A DNA stretch of 64,000 nucleotides from Celeribacter sp. PS-C1 (GCF_019429625.1 NZ_JAHXRW010000005.1:186001-250000), one strand, 5' to 3'; positions 35,373 to 45,240 are shown, counted from the first letter of the stretch. Numbers and translations: made by a program. Notes: generated from the sequence alone by a model not told the origin.

Positions 35373-36212
35373 TCAGTGCGACATCAGCACCGGAAGCTCG
35401 GCAAGCTCGAGCATATGCCGTGTTGCGCCACCCAAGATGGATTCGCGAAAGCGCGAATGGCCATAGGCGCCCATCACCAGCATATCGGCGTCCTTGTCGG
35501 TCAATTGCCGCATCAGAACGTCGGAAACGCGGGGCATGGTTTTCGCGAGCACGGAAACCTCTGCACGCACGCCGTGACGTACGAGCATCTGACACAGAGA
35601 GCCACCCGGGTCGGAGCGGTCGGGGCCGTGTTGCGGCGGGTCGATGATGGTGATGTCCACCAGATCGGCCTTTTGCAGGATCGGGAGCGCAGAGCGCACA
35701 GCGCCAAGAGCTTCGGCGCTTTCGTTCCAAGCCACGACCACGCGGTCGATGTTTTCGGGCACATTCACGCCATCGGGAACGACGAGCACGGGCACATGGC
35801 CGGAGAAGAGCGCGGCTTCGAGAATCTCTTCGTGTTCATGTCCGCGACCGGCACCGTAGGGACGGGGCAGGACGACCACGTCGGAGAAACGCAGGAAATG
35901 CGCGAGCTGCGGGGTCAGGCCAGCCATTTGGGCCGTCACCGGATTGGTGACCCAAGGGATCTCCTCGGCTTTGAGGTAAGCGTTGACTTCTTCCTCGATT
36001 TTTTTGCTGTCGGCCTGCGCCTGCTGCAGGTTGTCCTGCAGCGCCATGGCGTTGGTGCCAGCGTAATAAAAGCCCGGCTGCGTCCGGTCGAGACCGAGGC
36101 AGATCACGTCGAGGTGCCCCTCTTCGCGTCGGGCCAGAGCCACCGCCGCATCAAGAGCGTGACGGTCGGCGTCCATGTTGCACATGATGGTTGTGATGGT
36201 TTTGAAGGGCAT
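35373..36212 (-). CDS. Universal stress protein, tandem UspA domains
   Basis: This 279-residue protein has two USP-fold halves: ~1-150, opening MPFKTITTIMCNMDADRHAL, and ~155-279, with VVVAWNESAEALGAVRSALP and a G-2x-G-9x-G-like nucleotide loop in LVMGAYGHSRFRESILGGAT. The second half looks able to bind ATP. USPs of this kind are often induced by oxygen limitation. GGAGGCGGAC before the ATG supports this start. An FNR box 66 bp upstream predicts FnrL control. Confidence 0.92.
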   Translation of the reverse strand: MPFKTITTIMCNMDADRHALDAAVALARREEGHLDVICLGLDRTQPGFYYAGTNAMALQDNLQQAQADSKKIEEEVNAYLKAEEIPWVTNPVTAQMAGLTPQLAHFLRFSDVVVLPRPYGAGRGHEHEEILEAALFSGHVPVLVVPDGVNVPENIDRVVVAWNESAEALGAVRSALPILQKADLVDITIIDPPQHGPDRSDPGGSLCQMLVRHGVRAEVSVLAKTMPRVSDVLMRQLTDKDADMLVMGAYGHSRFRESILGGATRHMLELAELPVLMSH

Positions 36213-36277
36213 GTCCGCCTCCATTCGCGTGTCTGTTGGTTCTAAACAAACCATGCGTCTGTTCGACAATCATAGCA

Positions 36278-36291
36278 TTGATTGAGATCAA
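36278..36291. promoter_or_regulatory. FNR box upstream of the universal stress gene
   Basis: TTGATTGAGATCAA fits TTGAY-N4-RTCAA. With a centre at -41.5, transcription would start ~30 nt before the usp start codon. Confidence 0.88.
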
Positions 36292-36457
36292 CAAAAATGC
36301 CGCGATTTTCGACATACGCACGCGAGGGTTGCATTTTGCCTTTGTGAAATGGCCAAGACAGGGCAGACTTGCCCATGCGAACAGGGCTGCGACGGATGAT
36401 CGCGGTTCTAGAGAGAGACTGGGAATTCTTCGTAGAAAAATCCTAAATGTGAGTGTT

Positions 36458-36471
36458 TTGACTCAGATCAA
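36458..36471. promoter_or_regulatory. FNR box upstream of ccoN
   Basis: TTGACTCAGATCAA fits the FNR consensus. A -41.5 position gives a start near 36506 and a ~70-nt leader before ccoN. Confidence 0.9.
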
Positions 36472-36577
36472 GGCTGGTCACAGAGATGTGAGACAAACCG
36501 CTCACTGTCGGCACCCGTGGGTCGAATGCGGGACGACTATGCCCAGAGAACAGGGCGAATGAACGAAGGGACGCAAC

Positions 36578-38173
36578 ATGTGGAACTATATTAAGCTGGC
36601 AGTGCTGGGGATCGCCGTGATTCTCTTCGGCCTTGCCGCCAACTACGGGCGTGATTTTGCCTATCAGGTGCACGCGCTCATCTTTATGGCCGCTGCAGCC
36701 ATCACCTTTATTTACACCCTGCGCACGACAGGTGACGTCAAACCGGCTCCGACCGGGTATCTTGACGGCGTTGTGCGCGCCGGTGTCATCGCCACCGCCG
36801 GCTGGGGCGTTGTGGGCTTCCTCGCAGGGACGTTCATTGCCTTCCAGCTTGCTTTCCCGCAGTTGAACTTCGAGTTCCTGCAAGGATACGGCAACTTCGG
36901 GCGTCTGCGCCCTCTGCACACCTCCGCGGTGATTTTCGCCTTTGGCGGTAACGCCTTGATCGCGTCCTCCTTCTACGTGGTGCAGCGCACCTCGGCGGCG
37001 CGTCTTTGGGGCGGCAACCTCGGCTGGTTCGTGTTCTGGGGTTACAACCTCTTCATCGTTTTGGCCGCGACCGGCTATCTGATGGGGGTGACCCAGTCGA
37101 AAGAATACGCCGAACCGGAATGGTACATCGACCTCTGGCTGACCATCGTTTGGGTGGCCTACCTGCTGGCGTTCATGGGCACGATCTTTAAGCGTAAAGA
37201 AAAGCACATCTACGTCGCCAACTGGTTCTACCTGTCCTTCATCATCACCATCGCGATGCTGCACATCGTCAATAACCTGGCTGTGCCGATCTCCATTCTG
37301 GGCTCGCGCTCCGTCATGGTGATGTCCGGCGTACAAGACGCGATGACCCAGTGGTGGTACGGCCACAACGCTGTGGGCTTCTTCCTGACCGCAGGCTTCC
37401 TGGGCATGATGTATTACTTCGTGCCGAAACAAGCCGAACGTCCGGTGTTCTCCTACAAACTGTCGATCATCCACTTCTGGGCGCTGATCTTCCTTTATAT
37501 CTGGGCCGGTCCGCACCACCTGCACTACACCGCGCTGCCCGACTGGGCCTCGACGCTGGGCATGGTGTTCTCTGTGATCCTCTGGATGCCTTCTTGGGGC
37601 GGCATGATCAACGGTCTGATGACGCTGTCTGGCGCATGGGACAAACTGCGCACCGATCCGGTGATCCGTATGATGGTGATCTCCATCGGCTTCTACGGCA
37701 TGTCGACCTTTGAAGGTCCGATGATGTCGATCCGGGCTGTGAACTCGCTGTCTCACTACACCGACTGGACCATCGGTCACGTGCACTCCGGTGCTCTGGG
37801 CTGGAACGGTATGATCACCTTTGGCGCACTCTACTTCCTCGTGCCGCGCCTGTGGAACCGTGAGCGTCTCTACTCTCTCGGCCTCGTGTCCTGGCACTTC
37901 TGGCTCGCCACCATCGGCATCGTGCTCTACGCCGCTTCGATGTGGGTGACCGGTATCATGGAAGGCCTGATGTGGCGCGAAGTCGACAGCCAAGGCTTCC
38001 TCGTGAACGCCTTTGCCGACACCGTGTCCGCCAAGTATCCGATGTATGTGGTGCGTGCTATGGGCGGGGTGCTCTACCTCACCGGTGCGATCATCATGTG
38101 CTACAACCTCGTCATGACCGTGCGTCGCAGCCCCGTGAAAGCGGTTGAGCCTGCTGCCGTGCCGGCCGAATAA
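36578..38173 (+). CDS. ccoN: cbb3-type cytochrome c oxidase subunit I
   Basis: This 531-residue protein has about 12 membrane helices and the haem-copper oxidase histidines, among them [12 protein letters not shown] near residue 112 (low-spin haem), [13 protein letters not shown] (CuB) and [13 protein letters not shown]. The active site reduces O2 to water with very high affinity and pumps protons. The length is typical. It leads the ccoNOQP operon, with an FNR box at the promoter. ccoO follows after 15 bp. Confidence 0.97.
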   Translation: MWNYIKLAVLGIAVILFGLAANYGRDFAYQVHALIFMAAAAITFIYTLRTTGDVKPAPTGYLDGVVRAGVIATAGWGVVGFLAGTFIAFQLAFPQLNFEFLQGYGNFGRLRPLHTSAVIFAFGGNALIASSFYVVQRTSAARLWGGNLGWFVFWGYNLFIVLAATGYLMGVTQSKEYAEPEWYIDLWLTIVWVAYLLAFMGTIFKRKEKHIYVANWFYLSFIITIAMLHIVNNLAVPISILGSRSVMVMSGVQDAMTQWWYGHNAVGFFLTAGFLGMMYYFVPKQAERPVFSYKLSIIHFWALIFLYIWAGPHHLHYTALPDWASTLGMVFSVILWMPSWGGMINGLMTLSGAWDKLRTDPVIRMMVISIGFYGMSTFEGPMMSIRAVNSLSHYTDWTIGHVHSGALGWNGMITFGALYFLVPRLWNRERLYSLGLVSWHFWLATIGIVLYAASMWVTGIMEGLMWREVDSQGFLVNAFADTVSAKYPMYVVRAMGGVLYLTGAIIMCYNLVMTVRRSPVKAVEPAAVPAE

Positions 38174-38188
38174 GGGAGGGTTTCGACT

Positions 38189-38914
38189 ATGGCTCTCATT
38201 GATAAGCATAAGATCATCGAAACCAACGGGACTCTTCTCATGGTTGGCGCCCTTCTGGTCGTCACCGTGGGCGGGATCGTCGAGATCGCTCCGCTGTTCT
38301 ACCTGGAAAACACCATCGAGGATGTGGAGGGCGTGCGCCCCTACTCCCCGCTGGAGCTCACCGGTCGGGAAATCTACGTGCGTGAAGGCTGTTATGTCTG
38401 TCACTCGCAGATGATCCGCCCGATGCGCGACGAGGTGGAGCGTTACGGTCACTACTCGCTGGCAGCGGAATCGAAATACGATCACCCGTTCCAGTGGGGC
38501 TCCAAACGGACCGGTCCTGACCTTGCCCGTGTGGGCGGTCGTTATTCGGACGCGTGGCATGTGGATCACCTCACCAACCCGCAATCTGTTGTCCCGGAAT
38601 CGGTTATGCCGAAATACGGGTTCCTCTCCGATCGTTACATCGATGCCGAATATATCGAGGATCTGATGTCGACTCACCGGATCGTGGGTGTGCCTTACAC
38701 CGACGAGATGATCGAGGTCGCGAAAGAAGACTTTGCAGCGCAGGCTGACCCGTGGGCCGACACCGATGGCCTTATGGAACGCTACCCCGGCGCTGTCGTG
38801 TCCAACTTCGACGGTCAAGACGGTATCACCGAGATGGATGCCCTCATCGCCTATATGCAGATGCTCGGAACGCTGGTCGACTTCTCGACCTTTACGCCCG
38901 ACGCGTCTCGCTGA
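38189..38914 (+). CDS. ccoO: cbb3-type cytochrome c oxidase subunit II
   Basis: This 241-residue monohaem cytochrome c has one N-terminal membrane anchor (~15-35) and the haem motif CYVCH (68-72) in [14 protein letters not shown]; the axial Met is probably in [11 protein letters not shown]. It passes electrons from CcoP to CcoN. Another family mark is [20 protein letters not shown]. It lies 15 bp after ccoN and 11 bp before ccoQ. Confidence 0.97.
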   Translation: MALIDKHKIIETNGTLLMVGALLVVTVGGIVEIAPLFYLENTIEDVEGVRPYSPLELTGREIYVREGCYVCHSQMIRPMRDEVERYGHYSLAAESKYDHPFQWGSKRTGPDLARVGGRYSDAWHVDHLTNPQSVVPESVMPKYGFLSDRYIDAEYIEDLMSTHRIVGVPYTDEMIEVAKEDFAAQADPWADTDGLMERYPGAVVSNFDGQDGITEMDALIAYMQMLGTLVDFSTFTPDASR

Positions 38915-38925
38915 GGAGACACGAG

Positions 38926-39105
38926 ATGGATTATCACATCCTTCGCGAATTTGCCGACAGCTGGGTGCTCTTGGCCATGTTCCTGTTCTTTGTGGGCGTC
39001 GTGTTCTGGGCGTTTCGCCCGGGCTCCCGCAAAGAACATCGTGACACGGCCGACATCATCTTCCGGCATGAAGACAAACCCGCCGAAAAGGAGGCGAGGA
39101 CATGA
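38926..39105 (+). CDS. ccoQ: cbb3-type oxidase small subunit CcoQ
   Basis: This 59-residue protein begins MDYHILREFADSWVLLAMFL. One membrane helix (~13-31) and a charged tail (PGSRKEHRDTADIIFRHEDK) are the CcoQ pattern; the protein stabilises the oxidase. ATG at 38926 is preceded by GAGGAGAC. A longer frame upstream overlaps ccoO and is not real. The last four bases overlap ccoP (ATGA). Confidence 0.93.
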   Translation: MDYHILREFADSWVLLAMFLFFVGVVFWAFRPGSRKEHRDTADIIFRHEDKPAEKEART

Positions 39106-39983
39106 GCAATAAGAAAGACGTGGAAACCACGGGCCACTCGTGGGACGGGATCGAAGAACTGAACAACCCGCTTCCCCGTTGGTGGCTTTACACCTTCTAT
39201 CTCTGCATCATCTGGGGCATCGCCTACACCATCGCCATGCCCGCATGGCCGCTGGTCAAAGGCGCCACTGCCGGGATGCTCGGCTGGTCGACCCGCGCCG
39301 AGGTGGCCGGCAAGATCGCCTCTTTCGAGGAGATGAACGCAGCTGTGAACGCAGAGCTCGCAGCCGCCGACATCACCGCGATCGAGGTGGGCTCCGACGT
39401 ACACAACTATGGTGTGAACATGGGCGCTGCCGTGTTCCGGGCCAACTGTTCGCAGTGTCACGGCTCCGGGGCTGCTGGCAACGTGGGCTACCCGAACCTG
39501 TTGGACAACGACTGGCTCTGGGGTGGCACCATCGACGAGGTTGCCTATACCGTTCAGCACGGCGTTCGTAACGAAACCGACGAAGCCCGCTACTCCGAGA
39601 TGCCGAAATTCGGCGCCGACGAGTTGCTGACCGAAGAGGAAATCGATCAGGCCGTGGCCTTCGCCATGTCCCTGTCCGACCCCGAAGGCGACGGTACCAA
39701 CCTCGTGGGCGGCACCTATGATGTCGACCTTGCGGCCGCTGGTGCAGAAGTCTTCGAGATCAACTGTTCCTCCTGCCACGGCGAAGACGGCACCGGCGAC
39801 ATCTACCAAGGTGCGCCGAACCTGACCGACGCCATCTGGCTCTATGGTGGCGATCATGACGCAGTCTATGAAACGGTCTTCAACGCCCGTTTCGGCGTGA
39901 TGCCCGCTTGGGGTCAGCGTCTGACGCAAGCCGAAGTCAACGCAGCCGCACTCTACGTCCACCAGCTGGGCGGCGGTCAATAA
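39102..39983 (+). CDS. ccoP: cbb3-type cytochrome c oxidase subunit III (dihaem)
   Basis: This 293-residue protein has an N-terminal anchor (WWLYTFYLCIIWGIAYTIAM, ~27-46) and two cytochrome c domains with CSQCH (116-120) and CSSCH (222-226). It accepts electrons from soluble or membrane cytochromes and feeds CcoO. The opening DGIEELNNPLPRWW is typical. It overlaps ccoQ and ends the operon; a terminator follows ~90 bp downstream. Confidence 0.97.
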   Translation: MSNKKDVETTGHSWDGIEELNNPLPRWWLYTFYLCIIWGIAYTIAMPAWPLVKGATAGMLGWSTRAEVAGKIASFEEMNAAVNAELAAADITAIEVGSDVHNYGVNMGAAVFRANCSQCHGSGAAGNVGYPNLLDNDWLWGGTIDEVAYTVQHGVRNETDEARYSEMPKFGADELLTEEEIDQAVAFAMSLSDPEGDGTNLVGGTYDVDLAAAGAEVFEINCSSCHGEDGTGDIYQGAPNLTDAIWLYGGDHDAVYETVFNARFGVMPAWGQRLTQAEVNAAALYVHQLGGGQ

Positions 39984-40073
39984 CACCGGCATCCGGGCGG
40001 CAACGTCCGGGTTGCGGCACCGGCCCTTGATCCTGTTCGCGCGTTTCTTCGGGGTCGGTGTCCACAAATTTTG

Positions 40074-40106
40074 AAAGCCGCGGCACGTCAGCGCCGCGGC
40101 TTTTTC
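40074..40106 (+). terminator. Rho-independent terminator of ccoNOQP
   Basis: AAAGCCGCGGC (40074-40084) and GCCGCGGCTTT (40093-40103) form an 11-bp stem with an 8-nt loop, followed by TTC. Confidence 0.85.
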
Positions 40107-40200
40107 TATCGATGTTCTGTTCGCGTCGGCAGGTGTGAGGCAGGATGTCGCATGAAAAAGGCGTGTTTTTAATGCATCTTTGTCCAAGGGTCACAAAAGT

Positions 40201-40214
40201 TTGATTCACATCAA
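40201..40214. promoter_or_regulatory. FNR box upstream of ccoG
   Basis: TTGATTCACATCAA fits the consensus exactly. A -41.5 position puts the start about 30 nt before ccoG, giving ccoGHIS its own FnrL-controlled promoter. Confidence 0.9.
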
Positions 40215-40278
40215 GGCTCTGTACAGCCCTCGCCCGCAATAAGGTGCAAACGCGAACAGTGTGAAAAGGCAATGCTCC

Positions 40279-41724
40279 ATGAGCTCTACCGACACCCCCC
40301 CCGAAGAAAAACTTTACGCCTCTCGCGAGCCGGTGTTCCCGCGTCGTGTGAAGGGTAAGTTTCGGAATCTCAAATGGATCATCATGGCGATCACGCTGGG
40401 AATTTATTACCTCTCGCCGTGGATCCGGTGGAACCGTGGGCCTGAGCTGCCGGATCAGGCGATCCTGATCGATCTGGCCAACCGTCGCTTTTTCTTCTTC
40501 TGGATCGAGATTTGGCCGCATGAATTCTATTTCATTGCCGGTCTGTTGATCATGGCGGGGCTTGGTCTTTTCCTGTTCACCTCCGCTGCCGGGCGTGTGT
40601 GGTGTGGCTATGCCTGCCCGCAAACCGTCTGGACGGACCTTTTCATTTTGGTTGAACGCTGGATCGAAGGCGACCGCAACGCGCGTTTGCGTCTGCATCG
40701 CCAAAAGAAATGGGATTTGCGCAAAGTCCGCCTGCGGGTGGTCAAGTATATAACTTGGATTCTCATCGGTCTGGCGACCGGCGGGGCTTGGGTGTTCTAT
40801 TTCACCGATGCGCCGACGCTTTTGGTCGATTTGGTGACCGGAAATGCGCATCCGATCGCCTATTTGACCATGGCGATCCTGACCGCTACGACCGTCTTTT
40901 TCGGCGCTATCGCGCGCGAACAAATCTGTATCTATGCGTGCCCTTGGCCGCGGATTCAGGCTGCGATGATGGACGAAGACACACTCGTTGTTGGCTATCG
41001 TCACTGGCGAGGGGAGCCGCGCGGCAAACATCGCAAGGGCGCAGGCGCCGAGAACCTTGGCGATTGTATTGATTGTATGGCCTGTGTGAACGTTTGCCCG
41101 ATGGGCATCGACATTCGCGACGGCCAGCAACTTGAGTGCATCACCTGCGCGCTCTGCATCGACGCTTGCGACGAGATGATGGACAAGATCGGCAAGCCGC
41201 GGGGTCTGATCGACTACATGGCGCTGACCGACGAGCCGCGCGAGATCGCCGGCCAAGAGCCGAAACCCGTCTGGAAGCACATCTTCCGCCCGCGCACCAT
41301 TCTTTACACCGTGCTCTGGTCCGGCGTTGGCGTGGCGCTTTTGTTCGCGCTGTTCATCCGTGCCGATATTGATATGACCGTGGCGCCGGTGCGTAACCCG
41401 ACCTACGTCCTGCAATCCGATGGTGCGATCCGCAACATTTACGACCTGCGTCTGCGCAACAAACATGGCGAAACCCGCGAGTTCCGTGTTAGTGTCACCG
41501 GCAACGACGCTCTGACGGTGACGTTGCAGGATTCCGACACGGATGCCGGCGATACCATCCCGGTGAACGCCGACGAAATGCGGATCGTGCGCGCCTATGT
41601 CGAAGCACCCGCAGGGTCAAAACCCGCGATGTCTGACCGCACGGAGTTCACCTTCTGGGTCGAAGACGACGTGTCCAACGAGCGCGTTTCCGTGGACTCG
41701 GTATTCAATGGGCGAGGACAGTAA
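40279..41724 (+). CDS. ccoG: cbb3 oxidase assembly ferredoxin CcoG (FixG/RdxA)
   Basis: This 481-residue membrane protein has about five helices, NosR/NapH-like CP motifs (CGYACPQT; CIYACPWPR), and two [4Fe-4S] binding motifs: CIDCMACVNVCP and CITCALCIDACD. A C-terminal Ig-like FixG domain (~360-481) lies in the periplasm. It takes part in copper handling (Cu(II) reduction) for cbb3 assembly. ATG at 40279 was preferred to a GTG six codons upstream. It is first in ccoGHIS; ccoH follows after 3 bp. Confidence 0.95.
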   Translation: MSSTDTPPEEKLYASREPVFPRRVKGKFRNLKWIIMAITLGIYYLSPWIRWNRGPELPDQAILIDLANRRFFFFWIEIWPHEFYFIAGLLIMAGLGLFLFTSAAGRVWCGYACPQTVWTDLFILVERWIEGDRNARLRLHRQKKWDLRKVRLRVVKYITWILIGLATGGAWVFYFTDAPTLLVDLVTGNAHPIAYLTMAILTATTVFFGAIAREQICIYACPWPRIQAAMMDEDTLVVGYRHWRGEPRGKHRKGAGAENLGDCIDCMACVNVCPMGIDIRDGQQLECITCALCIDACDEMMDKIGKPRGLIDYMALTDEPREIAGQEPKPVWKHIFRPRTILYTVLWSGVGVALLFALFIRADIDMTVAPVRNPTYVLQSDGAIRNIYDLRLRNKHGETREFRVSVTGNDALTVTLQDSDTDAGDTIPVNADEMRIVRAYVEAPAGSKPAMSDRTEFTFWVEDDVSNERVSVDSVFNGRGQ

Positions 41725-41727
41725 AAC

Positions 41728-42201
41728 ATGGCACGCGAAATCACTGGAAAAGAGATTACTGGCAAACACGTCCTCATCATCACTGTATCGGCCTTTGCCG
41801 TCATCATTGGTGTGAACATCTTCATGGCCGTGCAGGCCGTGAAGACCTTTCCGGGCCTCGAGACCGCAAACTCTTATGGCGTCTCCCAGACCTTCAATCG
41901 TGACAAAGAGGCACAGGAATCCCTGGGGTGGACCGTCGAAGCGGTGGACGATCAGGAGAACCTGTTCGTCTATATCCGCGATGCGGAGGGCAACCCTGTC
42001 GAAGTCGCTGAAATCAGCGGCACCTTGGGGCGCGCGACCACCGTGGTGGACGATCAAGATCCAGAGTTCGTGTTCAACGGCGAGGCATATGTGGCCAAAA
42101 CGGGCATGCTGGCCGAGGGCAACTGGAACTACCGCATGGTCGCCAAGGCGGCTGATGGCACGCATTTCACCCAGCGCGTCGTCATTCATGTGAAGCGCTG
42201 A
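41728..42201 (+). CDS. ccoH: cbb3 oxidase assembly protein CcoH (FixH)
   Basis: This 157-residue protein has one N-terminal membrane helix (HVLIITVSAFAVIIGVNIFM, ~12-31) and a periplasmic FixH domain with NSYGVSQTFNRDKEAQESLG and a C-terminal GNWNYRMVAKAADGTHFTQR. It is needed for late cbb3 assembly. It is coupled to ccoG (3 bp) and ccoI (16 bp). Confidence 0.94.
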   Translation: MAREITGKEITGKHVLIITVSAFAVIIGVNIFMAVQAVKTFPGLETANSYGVSQTFNRDKEAQESLGWTVEAVDDQENLFVYIRDAEGNPVEVAEISGTLGRATTVVDDQDPEFVFNGEAYVAKTGMLAEGNWNYRMVAKAADGTHFTQRVVIHVKR

Positions 42202-42217
42202 GCGCGGGAGACCAAGC

Positions 42218-44395
42218 ATGTCTGAGGTCCAAATCTCGGCCTGTCCGGCCTGTGTCGCCGCTCCCGCCGCCGAAGAGGCGGCGCATGCGCGCGATGTGCG
42301 TGACACGCGTTTCGTTCTGTCCCTGCCTGCGATCTACTGCGCGGCCTGTATTTCGGGCGTCGAGCGCGAGTTGACGAAACAGCCGGGGGTGCGCGCCGCG
42401 CGGGTCAACCTGACCCTGAAACGCGCGCAGATCGAAGCTGACGAAGACGTCTCCGTCGACACATTGATAGGCGCGCTGACCCGCGCGGGCTATGAGGCCT
42501 ATGAACTGGACGCGGGCGCGATTTCGGCGACCGAGACGGACAAGAAAGGCCGCGCCATCCTGACCCGCATCGCAGTCTCCGGCTTTGCGATGATGAATGT
42601 GATGCTTCTATCCGTCGCGGTCTGGTCCGGTGCCTCCGATGTCACCCGCGACCTGTTCCACTGGATTTCCGCAGCCATTGCGTTGCCCGCTATTGCCTAT
42701 GCCGCGCAACCGTTCTTCGGCTCGGCCTGGACCGCGCTGCGGGCCAAGCGCCTCAATATGGATGTGCCGATTTCACTCGCGATCCTTTTGGCGGGTGGCA
42801 TGTCTCTCTTCGAGACGATGGAATCCGGGCGTCACGCCTATTTCGATGCGGCGCTTTCGCTGACGTTCTTCCTTTTGGCCGGGCGCTATCTCGATTACCG
42901 CACCCGCTCCGTGGCCCGCTCCGCTGCCGAAGAACTTGCCGCCCTCGAAGTGCCCCGCGCCACCTTGGCCGATGGCACGGTGGTGTCGATCACCGATCTG
43001 GCCAAGGGCGCTTTGGTGCGTGTCGTGCCCGGCGCTCGCGTGCCGGTGGACGGCATCGTCGTCGAAGGCGCCTCCGAGCTGGACCGTTCCCTTTTGACCG
43101 GCGAAAGCCTTCCGGTTGAGGCGGGCGTCGATACCATCGTCTCGGCAGGTGAGGTGAATTTGACCGGCCCTCTAGTGGTGAAAGTGACCGCCGCAGGCGA
43201 AGATAGTTCACTGCACCGCATGGCCGATCTCGTCGCCATGGCGGAAACCTCGCGCAACAGATACACCTCTCTCGCCGACCGCGCGGCGCAGATTTATGCG
43301 CCTGTCGTGCATCTCTTGGCGCTGTTTGCTTTTGTCGGCTGGATGATCGGCACCGGTGATGTGCGTCATTCTTTGAACATCGCGGTTGCGGTTCTCATCA
43401 TCACCTGTCCCTGTGCCTTGGGTCTCGCTGTGCCTGCTGTGACCACAGCTGCCTCAGGGCGTCTGTTCCGGTCCGGTATGTTGATCAAATCCGCCACAGC
43501 GCTTGAGCGTCTCGCCGAGGTGGACACGGTGGTTTTCGACAAGACCGGCACTCTGACCGAGGGCAAGCCGGAGCTGTCGAACCTCTCCGAAATCCCGCCG
43601 CTCGCACGCGGCGTGGCGATGGCCTTGGCTGCGGGATCTGCGCATCCTTTGTCCGCGGCGCTTTATGATGCCACACGTGCCGCCGACGTGACCCCGGCCA
43701 ACGTGACCAATATCGTTGAGGTGCCGGGGCAGGGTGTCGAGGGCAAATTGAACGGCGAAACTGTGCGCCTTGGCCGTGCAGCTTGGCTCGGCGCTGCGGC
43801 GCTGTCGCAGACCGCCACCTACCTCAAGATCGGCGAGGACGCGCCCGTTGCCTTTGCCTTCGTCGATCACCTGCGTGATGGCGCCGCCGAGGCGGTCGCC
43901 GCGTTGAAACGTCAGGGCAAGGATGTGGTCCTGCTCTCTGGCGATGCGCCCGCTGCCGTGGCCGACATTGCCCGGCGGATCGGGATCGAAGCCTGGGATG
44001 CGGAATGCCTGCCGGAGACCAAAGCGCTGCGGGTGGGCGAATTGACCCGCTCCGGCCGCAAGGTTCTGATGGTTGGCGATGGCCTCAACGACACCGCAGC
44101 ACTTGCCGCCGCCCATGTGTCGATCTCGCCGGCCTCTGCTTTGGAGGCGACGCGGGTCGTCTCCGACATGGTGCTTCTGGGCAAAACGCTTGAACCTCTG
44201 GGCGAGGCCACGCAGGTCGCTGTCTCCGCCACCAAGCGGATCAAGGAAAACTTCAACATCGCGACGCTCTACAACCTGATCGCTGTGCCGATTGCTCTGG
44301 CCGGTTTCGCTACGCCTCTGGCGGCGGCCTTGGCCATGTCGTTCAGTTCGATCACCGTGTCGCTCAACGCACTTCGCCTCAGAGGAAAATCATGA
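42218..44395 (+). CDS. ccoI: Copper-transporting P1B-type ATPase for cbb3 oxidase (FixI)
   Basis: This 725-residue P-type ATPase has an N-terminal CPAC (9-12), an HMA metal-binding domain with CAAC (41-44), eight predicted helices, the CPC translocation motif (ITCPCALGLAVPA), the phosphorylation site DKTGTLTEG and GDGLNDTAAL. It exports Cu(I) to the periplasm for CuB insertion in CcoN rather than for detoxification. It overlaps ccoS by ATGA. Confidence 0.96.
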   Translation: MSEVQISACPACVAAPAAEEAAHARDVRDTRFVLSLPAIYCAACISGVERELTKQPGVRAARVNLTLKRAQIEADEDVSVDTLIGALTRAGYEAYELDAGAISATETDKKGRAILTRIAVSGFAMMNVMLLSVAVWSGASDVTRDLFHWISAAIALPAIAYAAQPFFGSAWTALRAKRLNMDVPISLAILLAGGMSLFETMESGRHAYFDAALSLTFFLLAGRYLDYRTRSVARSAAEELAALEVPRATLADGTVVSITDLAKGALVRVVPGARVPVDGIVVEGASELDRSLLTGESLPVEAGVDTIVSAGEVNLTGPLVVKVTAAGEDSSLHRMADLVAMAETSRNRYTSLADRAAQIYAPVVHLLALFAFVGWMIGTGDVRHSLNIAVAVLIITCPCALGLAVPAVTTAASGRLFRSGMLIKSATALERLAEVDTVVFDKTGTLTEGKPELSNLSEIPPLARGVAMALAAGSAHPLSAALYDATRAADVTPANVTNIVEVPGQGVEGKLNGETVRLGRAAWLGAAALSQTATYLKIGEDAPVAFAFVDHLRDGAAEAVAALKRQGKDVVLLSGDAPAAVADIARRIGIEAWDAECLPETKALRVGELTRSGRKVLMVGDGLNDTAALAAAHVSISPASALEATRVVSDMVLLGKTLEPLGEATQVAVSATKRIKENFNIATLYNLIAVPIALAGFATPLAAALAMSFSSITVSLNALRLRGKS

Positions 44396-44550
44396 ACGTA
44401 CTCGTCTATCTCATCCCGATTTCGATCTTTCTCGGCGGGCTTGGGCTTGCGGGGTTTTTCTGGTCGATCCGCTCGCGCCAATATGACGACCCGGACGGCG
44501 ATGCGAACCGCATCCTCACCGGCGATTATGACGATCACCCAAAGCCCTGA
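44392..44550 (+). CDS. ccoS: cbb3 oxidase maturation protein CcoS
   Basis: This 52-residue protein begins MNVLVYLIPISIFLGGLGLA. One helix (~4-25) and the conserved FFWSIRSRQYDDPDGDANRI define CcoS, which is required for cofactor insertion into cbb3. It overlaps ccoI by four bases and ends 6 bp before the convergent tesA gene. It is below the length cutoff of many gene finders. Confidence 0.95.
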   Translation: MNVLVYLIPISIFLGGLGLAGFFWSIRSRQYDDPDGDANRILTGDYDDHPKP

Positions 44551-44556
44551 ACGACC

Positions 44557-45240
44557 TCACTCTCGCGCCAGTTCGGCGAGTTCGGCAACCGTTGGGCCCA
44601 TCGCCTCGACAATGACCGACACGCCTGTCGCATTCGGGTGGATGCCGTCCGGCTGCATATGGGTGTCGAGCACCTGTTCCCAAGGCGCCAAATCGGTCAG
44701 AGGTTTCAGAAACCCTTCGAAATGGAGGGTGCCGAACTCTTCGGCCAGCTCCGGATAGATTGCATCGAATTGTGCCTTATAGTCGGCGCCGTAATTGCCG
44801 GGGGCCTGCATGCCGACCAGAAGGACGGGAATGTCTTTCGCCTCTGCGGCCTGCAAAATTCCGGTGAGATTGGCGCGCGACAGCTCCGGCGACAGCCCGC
44901 GTAATAGGTCATTGCCGCCGAGGGCCACGATCATCCCGTCGATATCCGGCGTCAAACTCCAATCGACCCGGCTCAGTCCCCCCGCCGTCGTGTCGCCAGA
45001 CACGCCCGCGTTAACGATGGTCGCCTCCGCCTCATGCGCATCAAGCCAACGTTGCAACTGCGCCGTGAACCCGTCTTGTTGAATGAGTCCGTAACCCTGT
45101 GTCAGACTGTCGCCGAGAGCCACGATGCGCACAGGTTCGGCGGCAGCCATCGCGGGCAGGCCAATCAAGACAATCTTGACCAAGATACGTGAGAGATGGT
45201 TGCCGAGGCGGCGTGTGGCCCCATATGTGTCACAGATCAA
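44557..45240 (-). CDS. tesA: Arylesterase / acyl-CoA thioesterase I-type GDSL hydrolase
   Basis: This 227-residue SGNH hydrolase has block I GDSLTQGYG (Ser45), Gly block II, GGNDLLRG (block III Asn) and DGIHPNATG (block V Asp/His). A signal peptide ends near AMAAA-EP (residue ~34), so it acts in the periplasm on esters or acyl thioesters. The start is TTG at 45240, supported by GAGGAG eight bases upstream. It is divergent from the YbbA-type ATPase gene with only 25 bp between starts, the conserved tesA-ybbA-ybbP arrangement. Confidence 0.9.
   Translation of the reverse strand: MICDTYGATRRLGNHLSRILVKIVLIGLPAMAAAEPVRIVALGDSLTQGYGLIQQDGFTAQLQRWLDAHEAEATIVNAGVSGDTTAGGLSRVDWSLTPDIDGMIVALGGNDLLRGLSPELSRANLTGILQAAEAKDIPVLLVGMQAPGNYGADYKAQFDAIYPELAEEFGTLHFEGFLKPLTDLAPWEQVLDTHMQPDGIHPNATGVSVIVEAMGPTVAELAELARE

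Larger units (their letters stand above)
36213..36577. other. 365-bp intergenic control region between usp and ccoN
   Basis: The gap holds two exact FNR boxes, one oriented to each divergent gene (36278-36291 and 36458-36471). No gene, hairpin or repeat is seen between them. Confidence 0.85.

Noticed and set aside
36443-38818. Long open frame on the minus strand across ccoN/ccoO
   Set aside because: It is antisense to strongly conserved oxidase genes, has His/Arg/Gln-rich composition typical of shadow frames in GC-rich DNA, and no family resemblance.
39937-41466. 509-codon open frame antisense to ccoG
   Set aside because: It is a shadow of ccoG and crosses the FNR box and terminator region of the cco operons.
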